Positions 12,001-22,100 of a stretch of 64,000 nt of DNA are shown in pieces. The notes below the pieces were generated by a model that searched no databases, was not told the origin of the DNA, and was given only the letters and a program-made list of their open reading frames with translations. How positions within the stretch are numbered: position 1 is the stretch's first letter; the number at the start of each line of letters is the position of its first letter. The position numbers were made by a program, and so were the translations under genes. Source of the DNA: Colias croceus (lineage: Eukaryota > Arthropoda > Insecta > Lepidoptera > Pieridae); contig NC_059558.1 of the NCBI RefSeq assembly GCF_905220415.1, forward strand, positions 880,501-944,500, read 5' to 3'.

Positions 12001-15000
12001 CCACAGAAAATTTATTACGTTCATATAATATGTAATAGATATTATTATTTTATTACACACACATACACACAAACACACATACACCCACACACAAACATAC
12101 GTATGCATGCAGTCTTTTTTGTTTAAATTAAATAAAAATAAAAGTTGGGAAAGGCAATCATTCTACCAAAATTGTGAGGGGATTCTAAAGCCTGTAACAC
12201 ATTTTTGAACTAACGCAGGCTTTACTTACTTACTTACTATCTGGCGCAGTGACCCCAAAGTGGGTCTTGGCCTCCGACAACAAAAGACGCCACTTGTCCC
12301 GGCACAGTGCGATGTTTTGCCAGTCTCTTCTGCGCAGTGCCACGAGATCGTTATTCACTTGGTCCGCCCAGCGATACTTAGGACGGCCAACCGGCCGTCG
12401 GCCTGAGGGACGCCCCAAGTAAACCCGCTTAGCAGCCCGATCATCTCCCATCCGCAGAACGTGGCCCAACCATCGTAGCCTATGCGCTTTAATCTCGCCT
12501 AAGATGTTTGGTGCAGCAAAAAGTTCCTCCAGCTCCTTATTGGTTCTGATTCTCCAGCTACCGTCGTTTAAGGGTATCGGGCCCAATATTTTACGGAGTA
12601 TTTTGCGTTCCGTTACGAGAAGCTTCTTTTCTTCTTTTTGGGTGAGCGTCCAGGTTTCACAGCCGTACATAAGAATCGGCCTTATCACGGTTTTATAGAT
12701 TCGAAACTTTGTACGTCTGCTCAATAATTTGGACCCAAGTATCTTATGAAGGCCTGCGTTACACCGAAGAGTGTTTTGGACACGTAGTTCGATCTCCTCT
12801 TCTCTACTATTAGTGTCTGTTACAGGACATCCAAGATACTTGAATGTAGCTACGCCCTTAAAGATGGTGTCTCCAACGGTTAGATCTTCCCGCTTTTGTC
12901 TCGTGTTTCTATAACGGCGCATGTGCTGGTACTCCGTTTTGGATTCATTAATACTAAGCCCAATCTTAGCGGCTTCTTCTTTAAGGCATGCTACAGCCTC
13001 CGTCACTTGCTGCTTCGTTTCCCCTACCATTGCGAGATCGTCGGCATATCCAATAACCTTGTACTGCCCGTTTAAAGTCACTCCACCATTAAGGTCATGG
13101 ACTTTTCTAATGACGTGTTCGAGCGCAAGGTTGAAAAGTAGAGGTGACAAAGCGTCTCCTTGCTTCAGACCGCTTATGACAGCAAACTCGTTCGTGAATT
13201 CAGCTCCAACTCTTACTACTACATTACTTTCTTGAGTAGCCATTTCAACAAGCCTGACCAATTTTGGAGGGATCTGAAAGTTCCTTAGGATGTTATATAA
13301 AGCGGGTCTATCTACACTGTCATACGCCTTAGCAAAATCTACGAAGACCGTGTGAATGATCTGTGCGTATTCCCACTTTTTCTCCATTAATTGTTTTAGG
13401 AGAAAGATTTGGTCTACTGTGCTACGATTGCGCCTAAAGCCACACTGATAGTCACCCAGAATGTTTTCTGCTAATGGCTGCAATCTCCGTAGCAACACGT
13501 AGGACAGAACTTTATACGCCGATGGTAACAAAGCTATGCCTCTATAGTTGCAGCATTCCCTTCGGCTTCCCTTTTTGTGGATTGGGCATATGATTCCTGT
13601 ATTCCATTGTTTTGGTTGTCGTTCCAGATCCCAGATCTTTCCTATGAGTTCAAATAGTTTTATTTGTGTGGTCTTGCCGCCGTATTTCCACAACTCCCCT
13701 GGTATTTTGTCAATACCTGGGGCTTTATAATTTTTCAATTTATAAATGGCTTCCCGTACTTCTTGAAAAGTTGGAGGGTCAACTATTCCTTCATCTTGTA
13801 TTTCGGCTGGAGCGTCTACTCTTTGCTGAGGAGCTGGGCAGTTCAGGAGTCCTTCAAAGTATTGTTGCCACATAGTTTTTAGTGTGGGCGTATCAGTTAC
13901 GAGGTTACCGTTGGAATCTGCTAAGATTTGTGATGTTGGTTTGTATCCTTTTTTGACAGACCTTATCTCCTGGTAAAATTTTTTACATTGTTGTGTTTGG
14001 ATCAGGCATTCCATATCAGTTACCAAATTATCCATGTGCTGCCGTTTTGCTTTTCGGATAACCTTTTTTGTTAGAGCTCGTACTTGTTCATAGCTTTCGA
14101 TCCACTGATTGTCTTGCTCGGCCAATACTTTGAGGTTTCTCCTCTCTTCAAATATCTTAGTACACTCATCTGTCCACCATTTTCTTTTCTTTCGCTTCTT
14201 CTTTTTACCTAATATTTTCATCCCTACGTCTCTTATTATTCCACTAAGTGTTTCCCAGGTAGCATCAACATCATCCATTATATCTAAATTATTAAATTTA
14301 TTATTTAATTCAATCTGAAATTTACTTGACAGTTCTATGTCTCTTATGTTATCTGTTTCAATTATGGGTCCATTGCCTTTCGAGTCTGAATTCGCGATGT
14401 TAATTTTTGCAACCACTTTAATTATCAGCATATAGTGATCGCTGTCGCAATCAGCACCTCTAGAAGTTTTAACATCTTTAATGCTGTTTTTATGTCTACT
14501 ATCCACGAGAACATGATCTATCTGATTAACTGTTTGGCCGTCAGGTGACTTCCACGTTCCCTTGTGTATGTTTTTATGAGGAAACACAGTGCTCATGATG
14601 ACCATATTTTTTGAGGAGGCGAAACTAATTAGTCTAATACCGTTGTCGTTTGATCGATCATGCTTACTGTGTCTACCTATTGCTGGCATAAATACCTCTT
14701 CTTTCCCAACTTTGGCATTAAAATCACCTAAAAGTATCTTAACGTCGTATTGAGGTGCTTGTTCATACACATTTTCAAGGTCGTCATAGAAACTATCTTT
14801 GGTCTCCTCATCAGCCAGTTCAGTTGGAGCATAAGCGTTAATGATGGTTATATTGGAAAATTTTCCTTTCAATCTTAGTACACATATTCTCTCAGAAATT
14901 GCATCAAACCGAAGGACACTTGAGACGTTTTTATTAGCTACCATAAATCCAGTTCCATTAATATGTTTTCCGTCTAAGTTGCCACTATAAAATAGCATAA

Positions 15001-15678
15001 ATCCGTCATCCAGAGCACATTCCCCGTTTCCAGGCCATCTAACCTCCTGCAACGCAGCTATGGTAATATGATATCGCTTAAGTTCTGTCAACAGTTGGTA
15101 TATGGCACCAGGTCGGTAGAGGCTCCTTACATTCCACGAGGCAAATCGGCTATCCGTTATTCCACGCCATTGGTTGTCGTAATTGGGTCCGGGTCTCTTT
15201 TTATTTGTTGTCAGTTTCGTAACATTAGATTTTTTATGTGGAGGGGTTGTCAGCCCCTCGCACAACCCCCGAAATGCTGGAGGACCACACCCTTCTTTGG
15301 TCAGCGAGGCCATCGGCCTTAGCCGGTAGCGTAGCTAGGCTGTACTACCGACCGCTCCCCCATCCGCCACCCGGGGGACGCTCCCCATACGCTGTGAGGG
15401 CCAGCGCGAGGAACGCAGGCTTTAATTTCCCCAAATATTTAATCTGTTTTTCTTTTAACTTATTCCATAACGATTTTTTGTATTTTCTTTATTGGATCTG
15501 ATTTTAACTTATTATACTTTAAATTAAAATTACGTCGTTTCGCGGATCCACTCATTCGATTGCGAATTCAAATAAATACCACAGTTGACATTATATACTA
15601 CGTACATAAATACCTACCTATTAAAGAAAAAATCCATTGCCAATACGTATGGCCACTAGTATTCGATTTCACCGTCAT
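9005..15678 (-). CDS. Tret1-like: Tret1-like sugar transporter B
   Basis: Complete seven-exon gene. Coding exons in order are 15678-15618, 11057-10828, 10609-10286, 10202-10070, 9962-9739, 9591-9397 and 9232-9005 (stop TAG). All have GT-AG borders and the phases join to 465 codons. The product is a predicted 12-helix MFS sugar porter that would carry trehalose or another sugar across the plasma membrane by facilitated diffusion. Seen motifs are ADRFGRKW after helix 2, YIRELSQNNL, PESPSFLVKRGK before the central loop and PETRGKID at the C-terminus. The equivalent loop 8-9 motif is weak (AEKFDRK). Intron 1 (4.56 kb) is inflated by a composite element and a full-length RTE LINE. The real substrate cannot be told from sequence. 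Confidence 0.92.
11309..11837 (+). mobile_element. Helitron-like element carrying one arm of the GGTCTAAG MITE
   Basis: The insertion is absent from intron 1 of copy A, where AAATTATT...TATTAACTAAATAC is continuous (around 955-975). It begins TCCTATTGG, contains one arm of the GGTCTAAG MITE plus its middle (to about 11715), then switches to a Helitron-type tail with GGGCGAAGCCGGGGTGGACCG and CTAG (11834-11837). It is either a Helitron that picked up a MITE fragment or a Helitron inserted in a truncated MITE. Confidence 0.5.
12055..12112. repeat. (CA)n-rich simple repeat
   Basis: A degenerate run of ACAC/ACAT units in intron 1 of transporter B, about 100 bp before the RTE insertion. Confidence 0.7.
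12225..15411 (-). mobile_element. Full-length RTE-clade LINE with 13-bp target duplication
   Basis: Target duplication AACGCAGGCTTTA is at 12212-12224 and 15412-15424. On the minus strand the element has about 98 bp of 5' leader, a single intact 1027-codon ORF, and a 3' end consisting of TAAG tetramers that also supply the stop codon. Short 3' tandem repeats are typical of RTE elements. It sits antisense-neutral (same strand as the gene) in intron 1 of transporter B. Confidence 0.9.
12230..15313 (-). CDS. RTE-type endonuclease/reverse transcriptase
   Basis: Single 1027-residue ORF. An apurinic-like endonuclease domain comes first (residues about 55-300), with FASWNVRSLY, ALQEVRWPGN, LLGDFNAKVG and the catalytic SDHYML near residue 290. 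The reverse transcriptase follows, with FVDFAKAYDSVDR, GLKQGDALSPLLFN and the catalytic YADD near residue 757, then a C-terminal RLRWLGHVLRM motif. These motifs and their order match RTE elements, whose proteins are often misannotated in insects as craniofacial development protein 2. No stop or frameshift is seen, so the copy may be recent and could still be mobile. The first Met was taken as the start. Confidence 0.93.
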   Translation of the reverse strand: MASLTKEGCGPPAFRGLCEGLTTPPHKKSNVTKLTTNKKRPGPNYDNQWRGITDSRFASWNVRSLYRPGAIYQLLTELKRYHITIAALQEVRWPGNGECALDDGFMLFYSGNLDGKHINGTGFMVANKNVSSVLRFDAISERICVLRLKGKFSNITIINAYAPTELADEETKDSFYDDLENVYEQAPQYDVKILLGDFNAKVGKEEVFMPAIGRHSKHDRSNDNGIRLISFASSKNMVIMSTVFPHKNIHKGTWKSPDGQTVNQIDHVLVDSRHKNSIKDVKTSRGADCDSDHYMLIIKVVAKINIANSDSKGNGPIIETDNIRDIELSSKFQIELNNKFNNLDIMDDVDATWETLSGIIRDVGMKILGKKKKRKKRKWWTDECTKIFEERRNLKVLAEQDNQWIESYEQVRALTKKVIRKAKRQHMDNLVTDMECLIQTQQCKKFYQEIRSVKKGYKPTSQILADSNGNLVTDTPTLKTMWQQYFEGLLNCPAPQQRVDAPAEIQDEGIVDPPTFQEVREAIYKLKNYKAPGIDKIPGELWKYGGKTTQIKLFELIGKIWDLERQPKQWNTGIICPIHKKGSRRECCNYRGIALLPSAYKVLSYVLLRRLQPLAENILGDYQCGFRRNRSTVDQIFLLKQLMEKKWEYAQIIHTVFVDFAKAYDSVDRPALYNILRNFQIPPKLVRLVEMATQESNVVVRVGAEFTNEFAVISGLKQGDALSPLLFNLALEHVIRKVHDLNGGVTLNGQYKVIGYADDLAMVGETKQQVTEAVACLKEEAAKIGLSINESKTEYQHMRRYRNTRQKREDLTVGDTIFKGVATFKYLGCPVTDTNSREEEIELRVQNTLRCNAGLHKILGSKLLSRRTKFRIYKTVIRPILMYGCETWTLTQKEEKKLLVTERKILRKILGPIPLNDGSWRIRTNKELEELFAAPNILGEIKAHRLRWLGHVLRMGDDRAAKRVYLGRPSGRRPVGRPKYRWADQVNNDLVALRRRDWQNIALCRDKWRLLLSEAKTHFGVTAPDSK

Positions 15679-15693
15679 TTTGAACTTTTTAAC

Positions 15694-15900
15694 ACACTAA
15701 ATTATTTCAGTTGACAGTTGAATACTGAATGGGTTGTTAAATAACCATATTTCTTAAAGCTACTTTATCAGATAGTTTCATTGTTTTAAGTGTTCAAATA
15801 TTTGTCTGTATCGAAATATATCTGTTTAAATGGTTCATTTGTTGTCTTTTTGATACGGCAATCTATTACACGATCAAATGTTATTTTCAAACTTATTATA
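15694..15900 (-). promoter_or_regulatory. Conserved promoter-proximal block of transporter B
   Basis: Aligns with 1562-1780. Contains TTTATCAGATAG (15765-15776; TGATAAA on the gene strand) about 90 bp before the ATG, and TTTTTGATACGGCAATCTA further upstream. Role inferred. Confidence 0.5.
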
Positions 15901-17051
15901 TGTATAAAAAATGGTTTCGGTAAGATAAAAAAAAACCGGCAAAGTGCGATTTGAACTCGCGCATTGAGGGTTCCGTTTAAGCATAAAAGGTATTATACTT
16001 AGTTCATATTTTTATTGCTAAATTAAATCGAAAACATTAGAATTGCAACATGGAAAGCTGTAGAAGCATAAACTCAAGAAAAAATTTTTTTTTTTCGTTT
16101 TAGCAATTATCTCATTTTATCACTAGCTGTGTCGCGCGAGTAAAATCAAGTATGTCTACAGCTCTTGTGTTATTCTGATGTATAAATTTTAAGTTTAATC
16201 CAAATCCGTCCAGCAGGTTTTTATGTAGATAAGAGAAACAACCATACATAAAATCATCCTCACAAATTTTCGCATAATTATAATATGAGTAGGATGAGAT
16301 GTGGATGGGATTTAACACAGAATAGAATTACTACAAAATATTGTAATTCGTGCATCGGCAAAGAAGAGACTGTTTTTAAATCTCATGAATTTTTTGTTAA
16401 AATAGGCTATTATAATATACTTGATTTTATTTCATTTTTAAAAACTATACTACTACTCCTCATTTAATTTCATGTTATTGTAAAAATAACTGAACACGCA
16501 CACATTGAACGAAGTTCTATGAGAGAAAGAGAGACAGACAGAGAAGCAACCGCACGCCTCACAACTTTAGTTTAAACTTTAAAGTGTCGAATTACAACTT
16601 TTCGTTTTTTCCATCTAGTCCCCTTTCGCAAAGCGCGGTAGAGAACTTCGTTCCAAAAAAATATGGACATGGATAAACAATTTTTTTTATAAAATATAGC
16701 CTCAATTAAATCTGCCCAGTGATTTTACGTTTTTTTACGAACATACAACGACTGAAAAAAATACTATCCGTTTGGGTCCTAAAACAAAATTGAATAATAA
16801 TAATTACTAAAAAATTTATTTCATGTACTCAGATATTTTGCATATATGAAAGGAAGTGTATGTACCTAATGCAACGTTTTAAACAATGTTCATGTTTTTG
16901 ACCAATATACTTAATATTAATTACTTGGTATTAATTTTTAACGCAAGGAAGATGTGGCTGACTAGCCATATTTCGACGTGCCGCTTCTGGAGACCGATCT
17001 TATTATATCTACATATTTTTTTTCATAAGCAATGTGATTGTTTGAAGACAT

Positions 17052-17360
17052 AATAATATGAACTCAACCTCAAACATTTATTTATTCAATCAGACTTCTT
17101 CTAGAACCTTTGAATCGTCATTACATATTTTAACATTACCACCGATTCGGATAGCAGTATGGAGAAGAACCGGCAAGAAACTCCGTAGTTGCTCTTTTAA
17201 AATCATGTCAATATACAATTTAATTTTACATAATATTTAATATGATATAATTAACTAACTACAATATCATAATAATATGTCAAAGAACTGTCCTGTGACT
17301 CCTGTGGTTCTTACGGATCTAAACCCTCCATGGATTTTCATCTTTCATATATATTCCATA
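17052..17360. repeat. Interspersed repeat (CCACCGATTC family)
   Basis: Same family as 3000-3285 and at the corresponding position in the duplicated flank. Confidence 0.6.
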
Positions 17361-17693
17361 CTAGCTTCCGCCCGCGACTCCGTCCGCGCGGATGTCGGTC
17401 TTCGCGTGGATGGTTTATTTCTCCATTTTGAGTAGGTACCTCTGACAATAAAATCTTATAAATATCTATTGGACCCAATTCCCAAATACGGCTAGGCCTA
17501 TAATAATACGCAACGTGTGTTCGCGGTTCTACGGAACAACGTCTATGGATAAAACTGAAAAATTAAGATTAATTTTTTTCTACGTATTTTTCCAGGATAA
17601 AAAGTATCCTATTTTACGCCCAGGATAATAAGGTATAATTATACCAAGTTTCATCGAAATCGAACCGCTAGTTTTCACGTGATGCCTTCACAT

Positions 17694-17742
<49 letters not shown>

Positions 17743-17861
17743 AATTTTTTTAATCACATATTTGGGTTTGGTATCGATCCAGTAACACCCCCTGCTATTT
17801 ATTTTTTCAATATTTTCAATGTACAGAATTGACCCTTCTACAGATTTATTATATGTATAGA
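17361..17861 (-). mobile_element. Helitron-like element with exact empty site in paralogue
   Basis: On the minus strand it starts TCTATACATATAATAAATC and ends GGAAGCTAG. The duplicated flank of copy A reads straight across at 3264/3265 (CCATA then CAAGAATG), so the element inserted without a target duplication, as Helitrons do. It includes a (CAGA)n array at about 17694-17741. Confidence 0.82.
17694..17741. repeat. (CAGA)n microsatellite
   Basis: About 12 tandem ACAG units inside the Helitron-like element. Shorter versions occur in its relatives. Confidence 0.9.
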
Positions 17862-18568
17862 CAAGAATGATGATCCATGATGGCTGATGCAATCGTTTCA
17901 TTTATTGATACTACCACTACGTAATAAATAATAAATATTTACTTATATAATATATTATATACTACTGGTATTAAAATCTTAAATTATAACGAAGCAGATT
18001 CCAAGAAATATAAATAAATCTTGATATAAATATTCGCTAGCAAGTAGTTTTTCTCATTTTTCAAGAAGCCTTTGCACTTTATCTAAATACGATAACATCC
18101 TCTCTGTTTTAACTAAATATTTTGAATGGAAGTTTATTATTACAGGAATATTTTACAAACGTAAGTAAATAGTTTCATGATTTATCAAATAATATGATTT
18201 TTTACGTAGAAAAAAGATTGTGGATAGCTTTTCTTGGAACTTTTTCCATTTCGTTGAAAGATCCCTTAATATCCTAACTACTATTATAACTGCGAAAGTA
18301 ACTCTGTCTGTCTCTTCTTCGCGGCCCAACCACGGAAAATTATCACTTCAAAATATATCAGCTTTTTGCAAAAAGGAGGGCTTTTTGTTCGTTGTAATCT
18401 CTACGTTTTAATGGTGTAAAAAATATACATTACCATAGTAGTTAAAATTTAAAGGTCATGTCATTGCATTGGCGTTTTGTAAGGAAGAAGCCATTCGGAA
18501 TGAAATACGAGATGTATATAACAACCTTTTTTATTAAAAATTAGTAGTTAACTTAAATATAAGTATTA

Positions 18569-18878
18569 TCTATAAGTACATATAATAAATCTGTAGAAGG
18601 GTCAATTCTGTACATTGAAAATATATAAAATATAAATAGCAGGGGGTGTTACTGGATCGATACCAAGCCCAAATATGTGATTAAAAAATTTTTTGTCTGT
18701 CTGTATGTGAAGGCATCACGTGTAAACTAACGGTTCGATTTCGATGAAACTTGGTATAGTTATATCTTATTATCCTGGGCGTAAAATAGGATACTTTTTA
18801 TCCCGGAAAAATACGTAGAAAAAAAATAAATATAATTTTTCTTAATTTTTCCACGCGGACGGAGTCGCGGGCGGAAAT
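18569..18878 (+). mobile_element. Helitron-like element (GTCTG family)
   Basis: Begins TCTATAAGTACATATAATAA and ends at GGGCGGAAAT; the terminal CTAG is lost. It sits in the 3' flank of copy C; the homologous flank of copy B (about 8455) is empty. Confidence 0.7.
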
Positions 18879-19169
18879 AATTATAAAACAAATAATAGCT
18901 AAAATAATAATCATTGGCATTGTTTCCTGTAGCTACTTTGATGTGTCTACGGTGGTCATCATTAGGTACAAAACACAGTATTTACGACGGAATAACTTCT
19001 AGAGTTACTATTTATTAATTTGTCGTAATAGGTGTCCAGCCAAGACTAACATTTTATCTACATTAAACATAAAATATTTAAAAGAAGACTAGTCACCATC
19101 TTACAAAGAAACACGCAAGAAATTACTTCTCTTTGCACAAAACTCGAACTTAATTATGTTACTTTTCCA
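18879..19169. other. 3' flank of transporter C
   Basis: Matches the flank downstream of copy B with the SINE absent. No further feature and no clear AATAAA were found here. Confidence 0.4.
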
Positions 19170-22100
19170 TTATTTCTTTTTCCCATTCGCCAGTTCGTCT
19201 CTAATCATTTCATCAGTCTTTCCTCTCGTTTCGGGAATGAGACAGGTAATTAAAGCTCCCAAAAGATTCAGGAAACCGAAGAAAATGAACGTCGTGTGTA
19301 TTCCAAAAGTATCTATTAATGGTGCGTAGGCATAAAGCTGGGTAGCCACAGATAACCAGGCATAGGTGCCTATGCAGCCCATCACTTTGGCCCGAGCCTG
19401 AAAACAGAAAATAATTCTTTTAGTAAGTATGGTACCTATACTAGATTTCAGGCATCGCCCCCGTCTTCGAAGAAAAACCGACATAGTTCGCGTTCTGCCC
19501 TAGCCTAGCCCATGTCTTATCTTAGTCGTCAGCTTCCTATATACCAAATTTAATTGTAATCGGTTCAGTAGTATTTGCGTGAAGGAGTAATAAACATCCA
19601 TCCATCCCTCTCACAAACTTTCGCATTTATAATATTGGTAGAATGAATTTGAATTCAAATAAAACTCATATTTATCAAATTAAATTATCAGAAGACTCAT
19701 TAGTATTTTCTAGTGTTTGATTCAAAATTTATTTAGAAGTTAGTATAAATACCCTACGTTAGTTTAATTAATATTGAATTTATGAAAATTGTGAAAGAAA
19801 AATATTATGTGGTCCCTTACTCAGTATATTCAAGTTTTTTAAAATGTGCCACAGTTGACAATGAAACAGTCTTACAATACAATCTCATGATGAAACAAAA
19901 CTTAAACTTACTTGAAAGTTAAACATTTCCGTAGTTATAATATACGGAGATGCCCTCACTCCACCAGCGTAGAATGCAACAGCTATAATCATGCAAGTGA
20001 CTGGTAACCAGCCAGGGATTGTATAGCCGTAGGACTGTATGAGTAGTGCTATGCCCAATCCCGCGAGAGAGATCGCTGATATGAGGTATGCTGCTATTAA
20101 GAGAGGCTGGAAGAGAAGTTTGTCATTATTATAGACAGCGTCATTTCAATTAAGAAGAAGGAACATTCATGGTCTAAGATCCGAACATAAGGCGAAATTC
20201 AACGGCGTGATAATAGAATGAGACCAATTTTATAATTAATTTAGTCTATTAAAAAATGTATTAAAAATGGGTTGACTTGGAAAATCCTGGACAGGACATT
20301 TTTGATGAATTAAAAAAAAAACATTTATTTCAATTTTTTATTAATTGCAGTTTCGAGATAATAAAACAATTTTGTAATAAAACAGTGCTGACATATTTTT
20401 TTTTTCATCATCCTATCAAGTGAAAATAACTGGTAGGTACCGACATACCTGTTTATACCTGCCAACCTAGCCGTTTGTCCCGGTAAATATTAGAAAACGA
20501 CTATGACTGCACATTCTGTAGGTTTCATAAAAGTATGATATTAGTTAGTTAGTTAAGTTATAAGTTACAAGTCTATTATATTTTTTTTTATTATCTTGAT
20601 ACTGCAATTAAATAATTTTTTTTTAATTCATTAAAAATGTCCTGTCCAGGATTTTCCCAGTCAACCCATTTTTAATACATTTTTTAATAGACTAAATTTA
20701 TTATAAAATTGGTCTCATTCTATTAACACGCCGTTGAATTTCGCCTTATGTTCGGATTTTAGACTATCATGTACGAAGCTTGAAGTACAACGGGGAAATA
20801 ACAGACAAATTAGCACTGAACCTAATTTATATAGTAACAATGTAAAATATACCTTTCGATTAAACCTCTCCGCGATGCTAGTAAATGCAAACGAAGCAAT
20901 AATCATGGCGATTGGAAAACTCAATGTTAGCAATTCCGGACTGATTCCGAAATTATTTCCTGTTGATTCCAATATGGCAGTTGCATACGTTATTATTGCA
21001 AAAGCACCATTCCACGCTTGTATTGTAAAGATAGGGAGCATTAAAAATAAACCGCGACGCCAAGCTTTATCTTTAACTGGAAAAGAAAATATTTATTACA
21101 CAGTTTGTTGGAGTATTTACCTTATTACTCTACCTACTAGATTTCCACCCGCAGCTTCGCCCGCGCAGTCAAAGAAAAACCCGCATAGTTCTCGTTCCCG
21201 TGGGATTTCCGGGATAAAACCTATCCTATTTCCCTGGGTAAAAAGTAGCCTATGTCCTTTCTCGGGTATCAAAATATCTCTATACCAAATTTCATGCTAA
21301 TTGGTTCAGTAGTTAAGGCGTGATTGAGTAACAGACAGATAGACAGAGTTACTTTCGCATTATTTTATAATATTAAGTAAGGATTTGTTTCTTTCAACTG
21401 GGACTTACATATAGCTATCAAGTCAACCTTGGGAAGATTTTTAAACGTTTCCTCTTGGTTTTGCATGTACTCTATTTCAGTTTTAACTTCTTTATCATCT
21501 GTTTTTAGACCTCTTAGAAAGGCAACTGCCCTGGAGGCTTCCTGTAAAAAAAAACAATTGTTATTTCTTGGAAAATGTAATTTATACATTATTATTCTGA
21601 ACTATTTACTCACATCTATTTTCCCACGCTTAACCAAAAAGGCAGGAGATTCAGGGGCCTTTAACATTAACACTGCCATAACTAAAGGGAATGCTAAAAA
21701 TATCCACAACACCGTGAAGTAATCAAAGTATGCGCCGATCAAGTACATTATCAGGAATCCTAGGTTTTGCAGAAGGACTGATATGGATCCTAGGACGCCT
21801 ATAAGATTGTTCTGGCTCAGTTCACGGATGTAGACTGGTGTGATAGCAAATGCACCAGACGCCGACATCCCAGCGGCTGCTCTTGCTATGGAGAGAGCTA
21901 TTATATTTGGCAGCATTATCCTGAGTACGATTGATAGCTAAAAAAGATTTAGCAGGCATTATTTCTTTGCACAATATTAGAATAATAAAATAATATTAAA
22001 GAGGTGAAGTATAAGATTTTTAAGTTACGTTGATGATAAACTACGCATTGAAGGAAAATTTAATAGAATTAATAATATGATTTCATAGCAAATTATGCAA

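Larger units (their letters stand above)
15679..18430. repeat. Duplicated 5' flank of transporter B
   Basis: Collinear with 1546-3890 apart from independent insertions, notably the Helitron at 17361-17861, which the A copy lacks. It contains the shared CCGGCAAAGTGCGAT...GAGGGTTCCGT stretch (15935-15980), a repeat also found near 1810, 24430 and 29707. No gene is seen. Confidence 0.7.

Noticed and set aside
12504..14318. Several plus-strand ORFs within the RTE region
   Set aside because: Antisense shadows of the 1027-codon RTE protein.
17668..17901. ORF with CLSV repeats
   Set aside because: Frame across the (CAGA)n microsatellite of a Helitron-like element.
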